Assembly (NCBI RefSeq): GCF_034058155.1
Contig: NZ_CP139148.1
Coordinates: 248,001-312,000 of the forward strand
DNA length: 64,000 nt
Direction: 5' to 3'
DNA from: Flavobacterium sp. KACC 22761
Lineage (GTDB): Bacteria > Bacteroidota > Bacteroidia > Flavobacteriales > Flavobacteriaceae
Below are positions 1 to 8,577 of the stretch, in pieces. A program made the position numbers and the translations under genes. Under the pieces are notes generated by a model, which saw only the letters and a program-made list of their open reading frames with translations, was not told the DNA's origin and ran no database searches. Position 1 is the stretch's first letter, and the number at the start of each line of letters is the position of its first letter.

Positions 1-110
1 TTGCGGTTTTAGATCAAAAGAAATTCAAACCAACTGATGTTGTGGTAATCAGCCTTTCAGGTCGTGGCGATAAAGACTTAGACAATTATATTGACTATTT
101 TAAATTGTAA
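1..110 (+). CDS. trpB: Tryptophan synthase beta subunit, C-terminal end (partial)
   Basis: Only the last 35 codons are in the window, read in frame from base 3 to the TAA at 108-110. The translation contains VVISLSGRGDKDLDNY, which matches the strongly conserved C-terminal end of TrpB, where the Ser-Gly-Arg-Gly-Asp stretch precedes the final helix. TrpB condenses indole with serine to give tryptophan, using PLP, in complex with TrpA. The trpA gene lies 1.2 kb downstream on the same strand, which supports the call. The fragment is short, but the motif is distinctive. Confidence 0.9.
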   Translation, partial: AVLDQKKFKPTDVVVISLSGRGDKDLDNYIDYFKL

Positions 111-168
111 TAAAAATCGTAATTTGGGCGTTCGCTAACAAAACCAAATAACGAGAAAATTAATAATT

Positions 169-486
169 ATGGAAAAGTTATTCTCTTACGGAACATTAAG
201 GTCAAAAGAAATTCAAAGACAAGTTTTTAATAGAATCTTGACAGGTATTGCTGATCAATTGCTTGGTTACAAACTCAAAAGCTTAAAAATAGAAGAAGAA
301 TTTGGAATGGCAGATTATGTTGTTGCAGTTCCGAGCGAAAATTCGGCAGATATTATTCACGGTGTGCTTTACGAAGTTTCGATTGCAGATTTGGCTAAGG
401 TAGATTTATTTGAATCTAATGCTTACAAAAGAGTTCAGGTAAAATTGCAATCAGGAGAAACCGCCTGGATTTATATGGAAAGTTAA
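169..486 (+). CDS. Gamma-glutamylcyclotransferase/AIG2-like family protein
   Basis: A 105-residue cytoplasmic protein that opens with LFSYGTLRS, the YGxLR signature of the gamma-glutamylcyclotransferase (AIG2/BtrG) fold, which binds the substrate in that loop. The length is normal for the small bacterial members. A Glu-containing segment (VDLFES, about residues 78-83) and a terminal aromatic strand (AWIYME) also fit the fold. Family members cyclise gamma-glutamyl amines or peptides to 5-oxoproline, but the substrate here cannot be read from sequence. It lies 58 bp after trpB and 15 bp before the next gene, so it probably rides on the trp transcript. No link to tryptophan synthesis is evident. 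Confidence 0.8.
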   Translation: MEKLFSYGTLRSKEIQRQVFNRILTGIADQLLGYKLKSLKIEEEFGMADYVVAVPSENSADIIHGVLYEVSIADLAKVDLFESNAYKRVQVKLQSGETAWIYMES

Positions 487-501
487 ATTTCAGGAGAAAA
501 A

Positions 502-1239
502 ATGATTTTAGCAGCTGCACAAACAAAACCAAAACGCGGAGATATATCTTCCAATTTATTGAATCATTATCAGCTTATTGAGTTGGCTGTTCAAAACGGT
601 GCCAATTTGATTGCTTTTCCTGAAATGTCCATCACTGGCTATGAAAGAGAAAATGCTGCACCATTAGCTTTTACAAAAGATGATTATAGAATTGACCATT
701 TAAAAGAACTGGCTGTCAAAAACAATATTATCATTATTGCCGGTGCTCCTATTCAAGTTGAAAATGAAATGTTTATTGGTGAATTTGTAATTTCTCCTGA
801 TAATTCGGTGTCAATTTATACGAAGCAGTTTTTGCATGAAGGTGAAGATGAATTTTTCCAATCATCATTTGATTATAATCCGATGAGTACGATTGAAAAT
901 CAGAAGATTTCATTTGCGATTTGTGCGGATATTGATAATCCGAAACATCCGGAAAATGCCAAGAAAAAAGAAACTGATATTTATATTGCCAGCATTTTCT
1001 TTTCGCCAACCGGAATTCCGAATGCGTACAGAAGTTTGCAAAATTATGCCGAAAAACATCAAATGAATGTTTTAATGTCAAATTTCAGCGGAGAATCTTG
1101 GGGTTCGCCATCGGCAGGACAAAGCGCGTTTTGGAACAATAAAGGAGAATTAATTGGACAAATGAATAATTCAGATTCTGGATTATTATTGGTTGAAAAT
1201 AAAAATGATATTTGGACAAGTAAGGTTTTAAAATTTTAA
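502..1239 (+). CDS. Carbon-nitrogen hydrolase (nitrilase superfamily)
   Basis: A 245-residue protein with the Glu-Lys-Cys catalytic triad of the nitrilase superfamily in order: the Glu in AFPEMSITGYE near residue 41, the Lys in IYTKQFLHEGE near 109, and the Cys in SFAICADIDNP near 141. The length suits a single-domain amidase. Such enzymes hydrolyse amides such as omega-amidase substrates, deaminated glutathione or N-carbamoyl compounds; the exact substrate is not determined. The start ATG is 15 bp after the previous gene and is preceded by an AGGAGAAA-like purine tract, so the two are probably co-translated. Together with its neighbour it separates trpB from trpA. Confidence 0.85.
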   Translation: MILAAAQTKPKRGDISSNLLNHYQLIELAVQNGANLIAFPEMSITGYERENAAPLAFTKDDYRIDHLKELAVKNNIIIIAGAPIQVENEMFIGEFVISPDNSVSIYTKQFLHEGEDEFFQSSFDYNPMSTIENQKISFAICADIDNPKHPENAKKKETDIYIASIFFSPTGIPNAYRSLQNYAEKHQMNVLMSNFSGESWGSPSAGQSAFWNNKGELIGQMNNSDSGLLLVENKNDIWTSKVLKF

Positions 1240-1244
1240 AAATA

Positions 1245-1316
1245 TGCCACAGATTTCACAGATTTTCACAGATTAGATCATCAAAAAAATCATTGAAATC
1301 TTTTTAATCTGTGGCA
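1245..1316. repeat. Imperfect palindromic repeat (GCCACAGATT family)
   Basis: TGCCACAGATT at the left end is matched by AATCTGTGGCA at the right end, so the whole gap before trpA can fold into one hairpin. The interior carries further CACAGATT copies. Related copies occur at 8624-8687, 38235-38297 and 55908-55990. Confidence 0.75.
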
Positions 1317-1330
1317 AAAAAAATATAATA

Positions 1331-2092
1331 ATGAACAGAATAACTCAAAAATTACAAGAAGATAAAAAGATCCTTTCGATCTATTTTTCTGCCGGATATC
1401 CAAACTTAAATGATACGGTGCAGATTATTCAGGATTTAGAAAAAAATGGAGTTGATTTAATTGAAATCGGACTTCCTTTCAGTGATCCTTTGGCAGATGG
1501 GCCAACAATTCAGGCAAGTTCTACGCAGGCGCTTCATAACGGAATGACAACTCAAATTCTTTTCGACCAGCTGAAAAACATCCGCGAAAGCGTAAAAATT
1601 CCGTTGATTATTATGGGATATTTTAATCCGATGTTGCAATACGGCGTTGAAGCTTTTTGCCAGAAATGTGCCGAAATAGGGATTGACGGATTGATTATTC
1701 CAGATCTTCCAGTTGATGTTTACGCTGATGAATACAAAGCGATTTTCGAAAAATACGGATTAATAAATGTGTTTTTGATTACGCCTCAAACTTCAGACGA
1801 AAGAATTCGTTTTATTGACACCGTTTCAAACGGATTTATTTATATGGTAAGTTCTGCAAGTGTTACGGGTTCTCAAAGTGGTTTTGGAAACACTCAAGAA
1901 ACGTATTTCGAAAGGATTGCCGAAATGAATTTGAAAAATCCTCAAATTGTTGGTTTCGGAATTTCGAATAAAGAAACTTTCAATCAGGCAACAAAATACG
2001 CAAAAGGCGCTATTATTGGAAGTGCTTTCATCAAACATTTGAGCGAAAGTGGAAGTGGGAAAATTGAGGAGTTTATCAAAAATATTCGTTAG
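1331..2092 (+). CDS. trpA: Tryptophan synthase alpha subunit
   Basis: A 253-residue TIM barrel that cleaves indole-3-glycerol phosphate to indole and glyceraldehyde 3-phosphate, passing indole to TrpB. It has LIEIGLPFSDPLADGPTIQ with the catalytic Glu and Asp, the IMGYFNP loop, GLIIPDLPVD, and the phosphate-binding segments (VSSASVTG and GFGISN). The length is typical. It is on the trpB strand but separated from it by two unrelated genes and a palindromic repeat, an unusual interruption of a pair that is normally adjacent. The start ATG follows an A-rich leader typical of this genome. Confidence 0.97.
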   Translation: MNRITQKLQEDKKILSIYFSAGYPNLNDTVQIIQDLEKNGVDLIEIGLPFSDPLADGPTIQASSTQALHNGMTTQILFDQLKNIRESVKIPLIIMGYFNPMLQYGVEAFCQKCAEIGIDGLIIPDLPVDVYADEYKAIFEKYGLINVFLITPQTSDERIRFIDTVSNGFIYMVSSASVTGSQSGFGNTQETYFERIAEMNLKNPQIVGFGISNKETFNQATKYAKGAIIGSAFIKHLSESGSGKIEEFIKNIR

Positions 2093-2110
2093 ATTTACAA
2101 GAAAAATCTT

Positions 2111-2632
2111 ATGAAAAATATTATCGTATCTTTAATGTCTGCTTTGATATTTCTTTCTTGTGGAAACAACAAAAAAGAAAATAAAGTTCTTAATTTTAAT
2201 AAAAAAAATGTTGATTCTGCATTTCATTATAAAAATTTAATGCTTGAGATCGAAGATTCTAGTGATACGATCCAACCTAAAAATCTAAAACAATTATTAG
2301 GAATATGGGTTATAGATTCAATTGCGGAAATTGGGGGAACAATGCAAAATGAACATTTAATACAGTCACAAGTTGGTCATCATCTAGTGATAAGTGATTC
2401 GCTATTGACCTTGCCTTTTCTAAATCATGATATAAAAATTATCAAACCTAAATATTCATTAGTTAAAGATAAAGATGCCAAAGCAAGCTCATTATTTTAC
2501 GGTTATAAAAATTCAAGAGAGTTTGTAACATCTTTAAAAGCAGATGAAGGATATTATTTTGAAATAATAAATTATCATGAGTTAGCTTATTTTTATGATG
2601 GAAGAATTTATTTTTTTAAAAGAAAAGCATAA
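2111..2632 (+). CDS. Predicted lipoprotein of unknown function
   Basis: A 173-residue protein with a lipoprotein signal peptide: a short basic start, a hydrophobic core and the lipobox LSC at residues 15-17, so it should be lipid-anchored after cleavage at Cys17. The Asn/Lys-rich stretch after the Cys (GNNKKENK) is a usual linker. The rest is a small soluble domain that I do not recognise. Segments such as LLGIWVIDSI and EIINYHELAYFYDG resemble lipocalin-like or stress-related lipoproteins of Bacteroidota, but this is only an impression. It follows trpA by 18 bp and ends at a strong terminator. Confidence 0.7.
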   Translation: MKNIIVSLMSALIFLSCGNNKKENKVLNFNKKNVDSAFHYKNLMLEIEDSSDTIQPKNLKQLLGIWVIDSIAEIGGTMQNEHLIQSQVGHHLVISDSLLTLPFLNHDIKIIKPKYSLVKDKDAKASSLFYGYKNSREFVTSLKADEGYYFEIINYHELAYFYDGRIYFFKRKA

Positions 2633-2659
2633 TACTTAACTTTTCATATAAATTTATTT

Positions 2660-2699
2660 AAAGCTGAATCAGTAGATAGATACTAATTCAGCTTTTTTT
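2660..2699 (+). terminator. Rho-independent terminator
   Basis: An AAGCTGAAT / ATTCAGCTT stem with a loop of about 20 nt and a following run of seven T. It ends the trpA-lipoprotein transcript before the efflux operon. Confidence 0.8.
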
Positions 2700-2748
2700 A
2701 TTCAAAAATACCGAAACCGATTTATGTTAATATTATGTTAAAATAAAA

Positions 2749-2781
2749 TTAAACAAGCGTTTAAATTAAACAACTGTTTAA
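2749..2781. promoter_or_regulatory. Tandem palindromic operators for the TetR regulator
   Basis: Two perfect palindromes of the form TTAAAC-N4-GTTTAA lie side by side at 2749-2764 and 2766-2781, with centres 17 bp apart. The second overlaps the TAATTTTG -7 box at 2779-2786. This is the layout expected for autorepression by the downstream TetR protein; the binding itself is inferred. Confidence 0.75.
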
Positions 2782-2786
2782 TTTTG
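2779..2786 (+). promoter_or_regulatory. Bacteroidota -7 promoter element of the efflux operon
   Basis: TAATTTTG fits the TAnnTTTG consensus and lies 21 bp before the chosen ATG at 2808. No convincing -33 TTG is seen at the usual distance. It overlaps the second TTAAAC-N4-GTTTAA palindrome. Confidence 0.6.
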
Positions 2787-2807
2787 CATTCGATTAGAAA
2801 CAATACC

Positions 2808-3437
2808 ATGTCAAACATCGAATTAAACGATAAAAAAATTCAGATTCTTGAGGTTGCAGAAAAGCTGTTTTCTGAGAAAGGATTTGAAGGGACGTCCATT
2901 CGGGACATCTCAAAAGAGGCAAAAATCAACATTGCCATGGTGTCTTATTATTTTGGGTCAAAAGAGCGACTTCTTGAGGCTTTGATCCTCCATAAAACCA
3001 CCGATTTAAAATTACAACTCGAAAATTTATTGCAGGAAAATATTGAACCGCTTGAAAAAGTCAATAAATTAATCGAAATTTACATTAACAGAATTTGTCT
3101 TAACAAAGGGATTTACAGGGTTTTACATTTTGAACTTTATAATAAAAAGAGAGAAAAAAGCCTTCAAGCTTTTACTGAACTTAAAAAAGGAAATTTAAAA
3201 TCTGTAGAAAGCATTATCAAACAAGGACAAGACCAAGGGGTTTTTAGAAAAGATTTAAACATCCCATTGATTACACCAACGATTATTGGAACCTTTTTTC
3301 ACTTTCATATGAATCGTTCTTTCTTCGAAGAATTACTGGATTTAAAAACGGAAGAAATGTTTAACAATTACATTAAAAACAATCTTACAAAGCACATTCA
3401 ACAAACTATAAAAGCGCTACTTGTTTATGAAAATTAG
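2808..3437 (+). CDS. TetR/AcrR family transcriptional regulator
   Basis: A 209-residue repressor. The N-terminal helix-turn-helix is clear: ILEVAEKLFSEKGFEGTSIRDISKEAKI, then the conserved YYFGSKERLL tail. The C-terminal two thirds are the helical ligand-binding and dimer domain. I start at ATG 2808 (MSNIELN) because an in-frame TTG at 2784 would lie inside the promoter box. It is the first gene of tetR-tolC-emrA-emrB, and its end overlaps the start of tolC by 11 bp, so it most likely represses the operon and itself until an efflux substrate binds. The ligand is unknown. Confidence 0.92.
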   Translation: MSNIELNDKKIQILEVAEKLFSEKGFEGTSIRDISKEAKINIAMVSYYFGSKERLLEALILHKTTDLKLQLENLLQENIEPLEKVNKLIEIYINRICLNKGIYRVLHFELYNKKREKSLQAFTELKKGNLKSVESIIKQGQDQGVFRKDLNIPLITPTIIGTFFHFHMNRSFFEELLDLKTEEMFNNYIKNNLTKHIQQTIKALLVYEN

Positions 3438-4746
3438 TCAATTAATGCTCTTTGGAGTTTTCTTTATCGGAATATCTTCAATAGAAGCACAAGAAAAAAC
3501 AAGTTTAACCTTGGATGAAGCCGTAAAAATGGCTTGGGAAAAGAGTAACGAAGTTACGCTTGCCAACACTAAGGTAAACACAAAAAAATACGAATTAAAG
3601 ACCGTAAAAAACAATCAGTATCCAGATATTAAAGTTTCTGGTCAATATCAACGTCTTACAAAAGCGTCGATTGATATGCCAAATCAAGGCGAAAGTGCTT
3701 CGTTAGCTTCTCCAGACAGAGCAATGCTTGGAATGGCAAATTTAAGTCTTCCTATTTTTGCTGGATTTAAAATTCAAAACAGCATTGATGCATACGACAA
3801 CTTATATGAAGCTGAAAGCGCAAATGCGGCTAAAACAAAAGAAGATGTTGCTTTAAAAGTAATCACTTATTATACAGCATTATACAAAGCACAAAAAACT
3901 TTAGACGTTTTAAACGAAAATCAAAAAAGCGCCAAACAGCGTGTTACTGATTTTACTGAATTGGAGAAAAACGGAATTATTCCGAGAAATGATTTGTTGA
4001 AAGCGCAATTATTAGTTTCAAAAACACAATTGTCAATTGATGAAGCCAATAATAATATCAATAACATCAACTTTTATCTGACGACTTTATTGAAATTAGA
4101 TCCTTCGGTAAAAATTGAAGTTAATGAGCAGGATTTCTTTAATTTGAAAACAACCAACTCAATAACATCAGATGCTGTTGCACTTGAAAGCAGAAAAGAT
4201 TTAGAAGCGATTAGATTGCAAGGCAAAGCTTCAGAAGCTAATGTGAAAATTGCAAAAGCGGGTTATTATCCTTCAGTTTCGTTATTGGGAGGTTATACCG
4301 CATTTGACCTTAAAGACATTATTACGGTAAAATATGCAATGAATTTTGGAATTGGCCTTTCTTATGACTTATCTGGAATTCTGAAAAATAATGTTCACGT
4401 AAAAGAAGCCGAAAGCAAAGCTTTGGAAGTAAAAAATACCGAAGCAATTATGACGGACCGTATTAAAGTCGAAGTTCAAAAATCTATTGAAGATTATGAC
4501 TTAGCAATCAATCAAAGCGTGGTTTATGAAGAAGCTTTACAGCAAGCTGCAGAAAATTACAGATTGGTAAAAGACAAGTTTGACAACGGACTTTCAGACA
4601 CTAATGATTTGGTTGAAGCCGATGTAGAACATTTAAATGCCAAAATTCAAACTGCTTTATCTAAAGCAACAATTATTCAAAAATATTACGAATTACTTTC
4701 AGTATCAGGACAATTATCACAATCATTCAATCTTTCTAAAATATAA
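3427..4746 (+). CDS. TolC family outer membrane efflux protein
   Basis: A 439-residue outer membrane factor with a cleavable signal peptide (hydrophobic core ending SSIEAQ near residue 22), followed by two repeats of long amphipathic helices separated by beta strands (for example YPDIKVSGQYQRL and YYPSVSLLGGYTAF), as in TolC. TolC trimers form the exit duct through the outer membrane. I start at the ATG at 3427 rather than the in-frame TTG at 3421, because the signal peptide then begins properly (MKISQLM). Its start lies inside the tetR 3' end, indicating translational coupling. It works with the adaptor and MFS pump downstream. Confidence 0.93.
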   Translation: MKISQLMLFGVFFIGISSIEAQEKTSLTLDEAVKMAWEKSNEVTLANTKVNTKKYELKTVKNNQYPDIKVSGQYQRLTKASIDMPNQGESASLASPDRAMLGMANLSLPIFAGFKIQNSIDAYDNLYEAESANAAKTKEDVALKVITYYTALYKAQKTLDVLNENQKSAKQRVTDFTELEKNGIIPRNDLLKAQLLVSKTQLSIDEANNNINNINFYLTTLLKLDPSVKIEVNEQDFFNLKTTNSITSDAVALESRKDLEAIRLQGKASEANVKIAKAGYYPSVSLLGGYTAFDLKDIITVKYAMNFGIGLSYDLSGILKNNVHVKEAESKALEVKNTEAIMTDRIKVEVQKSIEDYDLAINQSVVYEEALQQAAENYRLVKDKFDNGLSDTNDLVEADVEHLNAKIQTALSKATIIQKYYELLSVSGQLSQSFNLSKI

Positions 4747-4758
4747 TCGATAGCTCTC

Positions 4759-5838
4759 ATGGAAAAGAAAAAGACAAATAAAAAATTCATCATCATACTT
4801 GCAGTTCTTATTTTAGGAGGCGGAACTTACGGGATATCTAAATACTTGCATTCTCAAGCTCACGAAGAGACAGATGATGCTCAAATCGAGAAAAAAATGA
4901 ATCCGATTATTCCTAGAGTATCAGGATATATCAGCAAAGTTTATGTGAAAGATAATGATTTTGTAAAAAAAGGAGATACTTTGTTTACAATCGACAAAAG
5001 AGATTATCAGTTAAAAATTGATGAAGCAAATGCTGCATTATTAGGTGCTGAAGGTCAATATGAAGCAGCAAAAGCTGATATTGGAAGCGCTTACGCAAGC
5101 ATTAATGTTTCTGATGCTCAAATGAAATCTGCAAGCGGTTCTATCGAAAGCGCTAAAATCAGATTGAGACAGCTTACAAACGATTACAATCGTTACAATA
5201 ATTTGTACAAAACACATACAATTACAAAACAACAATATGAGCAAGCTTTGACTGCTAAAGAAGAAGCTGAAAATCAAGTACGTGTTTTAGAACAACAACA
5301 AAAAGCGACTTCATACCAAAAATCAGTAATTCAATCTAAATCTAAAGTTTCAGATAAGCAAACTGAGGTTGCTGCTGCTAACATCAAAAAAGCACAAACA
5401 ATGCTTGATGTAGCAAAATTAAATCTTACTTATACTGTAGTAACAGCTGCTATTGACGGACAAGTTTCTAAAGTTGACATTCAGCCAGGACAATTAGTGC
5501 AACCAGGACAATCTTTATTTTATATCATCAATAATAATGAAGCTTGGGTTGTAGCAAACTTTAAAGAAACACAATTAAACAAAATGGTTGTGGGACAAAA
5601 AGTAAGCTTAAAAGTAGATGCGTATCCAAACTATGAATTCAAAGGAATTGTAACTTCGTTCTCTCCTGCAACTGGATCTCGTTTTTCTTTATTGCCACCT
5701 GACAATGCAACAGGAAACTTTGTAAAAACAATTCAAAGATTACCAGTAAAAATTAGTTTAGATCCTTCAAACGATCCAGAAAAAGTAAAATTATTACGTC
5801 CAGGAATGAATGTTGACGTAGATGTACATTTGAAATAA
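4759..5838 (+). CDS. HlyD/EmrA family membrane fusion protein
   Basis: A 359-residue periplasmic adaptor. Residues 10-28 form one N-terminal membrane anchor; IPRVSGYISKVYVKDNDFV (about 51-69) is the first half of the biotinyl-lipoyl domain. A long coiled-coil hairpin rich in Ala, Gln and Lys follows (about 85-215), then the second lipoyl half with TVVTAAIDGQVSKV and the barrel domain. This is the EmrA architecture, which links an inner-membrane MFS pump to TolC. It sits 12 bp after tolC and 5 bp before the MFS gene, so the three subunits of one tripartite pump are encoded together. Confidence 0.93.
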   Translation: MEKKKTNKKFIIILAVLILGGGTYGISKYLHSQAHEETDDAQIEKKMNPIIPRVSGYISKVYVKDNDFVKKGDTLFTIDKRDYQLKIDEANAALLGAEGQYEAAKADIGSAYASINVSDAQMKSASGSIESAKIRLRQLTNDYNRYNNLYKTHTITKQQYEQALTAKEEAENQVRVLEQQQKATSYQKSVIQSKSKVSDKQTEVAAANIKKAQTMLDVAKLNLTYTVVTAAIDGQVSKVDIQPGQLVQPGQSLFYIINNNEAWVVANFKETQLNKMVVGQKVSLKVDAYPNYEFKGIVTSFSPATGSRFSLLPPDNATGNFVKTIQRLPVKISLDPSNDPEKVKLLRPGMNVDVDVHLK

Positions 5839-5843
5839 GATAA

Positions 5844-7433
5844 ATGGCAACAGCAGTACAAGCAGATGACGATTTAGTAGAATACGGCTTCAGACGTGTT
5901 ATCATTACGATAACAGCGGTACTTTGTGCACTGCTGGAAATTGTAGATACAACGATTGTAAACGTAGCGCTGACAGACATGCGCGGAAGTCTTGGCGCAA
6001 CCTTGACTGATGTGGCGTGGGTTATTACAGCATACGCAATTGCGAATGTTATCGTAATTCCGATGACAAGCTGGCTTTCCCAGCAATTTGGAAGACGCAA
6101 TTATTTTGTGGCTTCGATTATATTATTTACCGTTTGTTCCTTTTTATGCGGAAACGCCACTAATATATGGGAACTTGTAGCCTTCAGATTCTTTCAGGGA
6201 ATGGGGGGAGGTGCGTTACTTGTAACTGCACAAACGATTATTACCGAAAGTTATCCAGTTGCTAAACGTGGTATGGCACAGGCGATTTATGGAATGGGTG
6301 TAATTGTAGGTCCAACTTTAGGTCCGCCATTAGGAGGATATTTAGTAGATAATTATTCTTGGCCTTACATTTTTTACATCAATATTCCACTAGGAATTAT
6401 CGCGACGATTTTAGCGCTTACTTTTGTAAGAAGTCCAAAATATGGTGAAAAACTAAAAGCAAACCAGGTTGACTGGTGGGGAATCATATTATTGAGCGCC
6501 TTTATTGGTTCATTGCAATTCGTATTAGAACATGGACAACAAGACGATTGGTTTAATGATTCATTAATTGTAACATTAAGTGTTGTAACCGTCCTTGGAT
6601 TGGTATTGTTTATTTGGAGAGAGCTTACCTACAAACATCCAATTGTAAATTTAAGTGTTTTAAAAGATGGAAATTTAAGAATTGGAACTGTTTTGTGTTT
6701 CATTCTCGGCTTTGGATTATACGGATCAACATTGATTATCCCAATTTACACGCAATCCATTTTAGGATGGACGGCAACTGATGCGGGTTTATTATTGATT
6801 CCAGGATCGATTACAACAGCAATCATGATGCCATTTGTAGGTAATATGATTCAAAAAGGCGTTCCGCAAGGTTATATGGTTGGAGTAGGATTTTTTATTT
6901 TCTTCCTCTTCACCTTTATGATGTACACTCGAATGACTCCAGACACTGGTGTAGAACATATGTATTGGCCGTTGATTTTAAGAGGAATTGGTTTAGGATT
7001 GCTTTTTGTACCTATTACAACTCTTTCACTTTCAACATTAAAAGGAAAACAAATTGGTGAAGGTGCCGCTTTTACCGGAATGATGAGACAATTAGGTGGT
7101 TCATTTGGTATTGCCATTATCACCACTTTTATTACACGTTTCACCCAATCGCACAGAGTAGATTTAATAAATAATTTAGATCCTGCAAAATTTGATGTTC
7201 AACAACGTATAGCAGGAATGCAACATGCATTTATGGCGAAAGGCTATAGTGCAGACGTTGCGTTAAAAAAGGCTTATCAAGCTTTAGAATACTCAATTCT
7301 AAAACAAAGTACAGTATTGTCGTACATGGATATTTTCATGTATCTCGGAATTATGTTTTTATGTTGTATACCGATTATCCTTTTCATCAAGAAAGGGAAG
7401 AACAAGATTAGTGCAGCCGACGCAATGCATTAA
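5844..7433 (+). CDS. EmrB/QacA-type drug:H+ antiporter (MFS, DHA2 family)
   Basis: A 529-residue inner-membrane protein with about 14 predicted transmembrane helices. MFS signatures are visible: the first-helix acidic motif (LLEIVDTTIVNVAL), the loop SQQFGRRNYF, FQGMGGGALLVTAQTII, and the antiporter motif C-like GPTLGPPLGGYL. These fit the DHA2 family that exports hydrophobic drugs or bile-salt-like compounds using the proton gradient. With the adaptor and TolC homologue upstream it completes a tripartite exporter under TetR control. The substrate range cannot be told from sequence. Confidence 0.94.
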   Translation: MATAVQADDDLVEYGFRRVIITITAVLCALLEIVDTTIVNVALTDMRGSLGATLTDVAWVITAYAIANVIVIPMTSWLSQQFGRRNYFVASIILFTVCSFLCGNATNIWELVAFRFFQGMGGGALLVTAQTIITESYPVAKRGMAQAIYGMGVIVGPTLGPPLGGYLVDNYSWPYIFYINIPLGIIATILALTFVRSPKYGEKLKANQVDWWGIILLSAFIGSLQFVLEHGQQDDWFNDSLIVTLSVVTVLGLVLFIWRELTYKHPIVNLSVLKDGNLRIGTVLCFILGFGLYGSTLIIPIYTQSILGWTATDAGLLLIPGSITTAIMMPFVGNMIQKGVPQGYMVGVGFFIFFLFTFMMYTRMTPDTGVEHMYWPLILRGIGLGLLFVPITTLSLSTLKGKQIGEGAAFTGMMRQLGGSFGIAIITTFITRFTQSHRVDLINNLDPAKFDVQQRIAGMQHAFMAKGYSADVALKKAYQALEYSILKQSTVLSYMDIFMYLGIMFLCCIPIILFIKKGKNKISAADAMH

Positions 7434-7458
7434 TAATAATAATTTTATAATACGCAGA

Positions 7459-7497
7459 AACGCCGAATTCATCATTTAGAATTCGGCGTTTATTTTT
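7459..7497 (+). terminator. Rho-independent terminator of the efflux operon
   Basis: AACGCCGAATTC and GAATTCGGCGTT form a perfect 12-bp stem around an 8-nt loop, followed by a T-rich tract. It lies 25 bp after the stop of the MFS gene. Confidence 0.85.
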
Positions 7498-7539
7498 TAG
7501 TCACAGTTTTTAGTGGCAGTTTTCAGTTTACAAACTTTA

Positions 7540-7727
7540 CTCCCGATAGCTATCGAGATTGCGTAAATAATTGTGGTTAAAAAATTAACATCTTTTTTAT
7601 TTCACCTCTTCAGGGATTGAAATCCCTGCCTACAATATGTTCCGAGCCTTCGGCTCTCTAATAAAAAAACTTTGAAACTAAAACCTTAGAATCTTAGCAA
7701 CTTAGAACCTTAGCATCTTTAAAAAAG
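7540..7727. repeat. Cluster of short palindromes and an octamer-period repeat
   Basis: The gap before yaaA holds CCCGATAGCTATCGAG near 7542, the hairpin CAGGGATTGAAATCCCTG (7612-7629), the hairpin GAGCCTTCGGCTC (7642-7654) and a CTTAGnnn tandem with 8-bp period (7685-7720). The two-hairpin module recurs at 11441-11490, and the CTTAG tandem at five other places. No gene is seen here. Confidence 0.7.
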
Positions 7728-8486
7728 CTATCTTGTAAAAACCAAATGATTCCCTTTAGAAAGATTCGCATCAAACTGATATCCTTCGTAATTAAAACCT
7801 TTTAAATCATCAATAGTTTCAGCATTCGTATCGATAATATAACGAACCATCATCCCTCTCGCCTTTTTTGCAAAAAAACTGATCATTTTTAGTTTTCCGT
7901 CTTTGTAATCTTTGAAATCTGGAGTAATTACAGGAACCTTCAAAGTTTTTACATCAACAGCAGAAAAATATTCTGTGCTAGCTAAATTCACAAACAACTC
8001 GCCTTTTTTCAATTCTTTGTTTAAAGCTTTTGTTACTGTTGGTTTCCAAAATTCATGCAAGTTTTTAGATTCTCCAACAGGCATTTTGGTTCCCATTTCC
8101 AAACGGTAAGCTTGCATTAAATCAAGCGGTTTTAAAAGTCCGTAGAGCCCAGACAAAATTCGAAGTTTATCTTGCAAAACATCCAATTTTTCTAACGGGA
8201 TTGTATAAGCGTCTAAACCTGTATAAACATCACCATCAAATGTATAAACTGCCGGGCGTGCATTTTCAGGAGTGAAAGGTGTTTTCCATTCTTGATTCCG
8301 TTTCCAATTTAAATCGGCTAGTTTGTCTGAAATCGACATTAATTCTGATAATTCAGCGGGCTTTTTTTGTTTCACTACCTTGTGAACTATTCTCGCTTCT
8401 TTTAAAAAAGAAGCCTCAGTATATTGAGATGTTGGTAATTCTTTTTCGAAATTCAATGATTTCGCTGGCGATATAACAATTTTCAT
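7728..8486 (-). CDS. yaaA: YaaA family peroxide-stress protein
   Basis: A 252-residue cytoplasmic protein with the family signatures MKIVISPAKSLNF at the start, LSGLYGLLKPLD in the middle and YFSAVD and FFAKKARGMM later. E. coli YaaA is induced by hydrogen peroxide and lowers free intracellular iron, limiting Fenton damage; DNA-binding activity has also been reported for the family. I use the ATG at 8486 because the protein family begins exactly there. An upstream in-frame extension to 8582 would translate the promoter region. A TATTTTTG box lies at 8507-8514 on this strand. Function is by family, not by direct evidence. Confidence 0.93.
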   Translation of the reverse strand: MKIVISPAKSLNFEKELPTSQYTEASFLKEARIVHKVVKQKKPAELSELMSISDKLADLNWKRNQEWKTPFTPENARPAVYTFDGDVYTGLDAYTIPLEKLDVLQDKLRILSGLYGLLKPLDLMQAYRLEMGTKMPVGESKNLHEFWKPTVTKALNKELKKGELFVNLASTEYFSAVDVKTLKVPVITPDFKDYKDGKLKMISFFAKKARGMMVRYIIDTNAETIDDLKGFNYEGYQFDANLSKGNHLVFTR

Positions 8487-8506
8487 TTGTACGTTTTTGT
8501 ATGATT

Positions 8507-8514
8507 CAAAAATA
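8507..8514 (-). promoter_or_regulatory. -7 promoter element of yaaA
   Basis: Read on the minus strand this is TATTTTTG, matching TAnnTTTG, 20 bp before the yaaA start codon. It supports the shorter start at 8486. Confidence 0.5.
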
Positions 8515-8577
8515 CAAATTGAAATTTTAAAAATTATCCTTTGCAATTGATTTGTTCTATCGTTGTATTTTTTTCTC

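Noticed and set aside
773..1081. Long antisense reading frames opposite real genes (for example here, 5753-6100, 31062-31403 and 44423-44956)
   Set aside because: Each lies fully opposite a well-supported gene, gives low-complexity or unrecognisable protein and has no own promoter.
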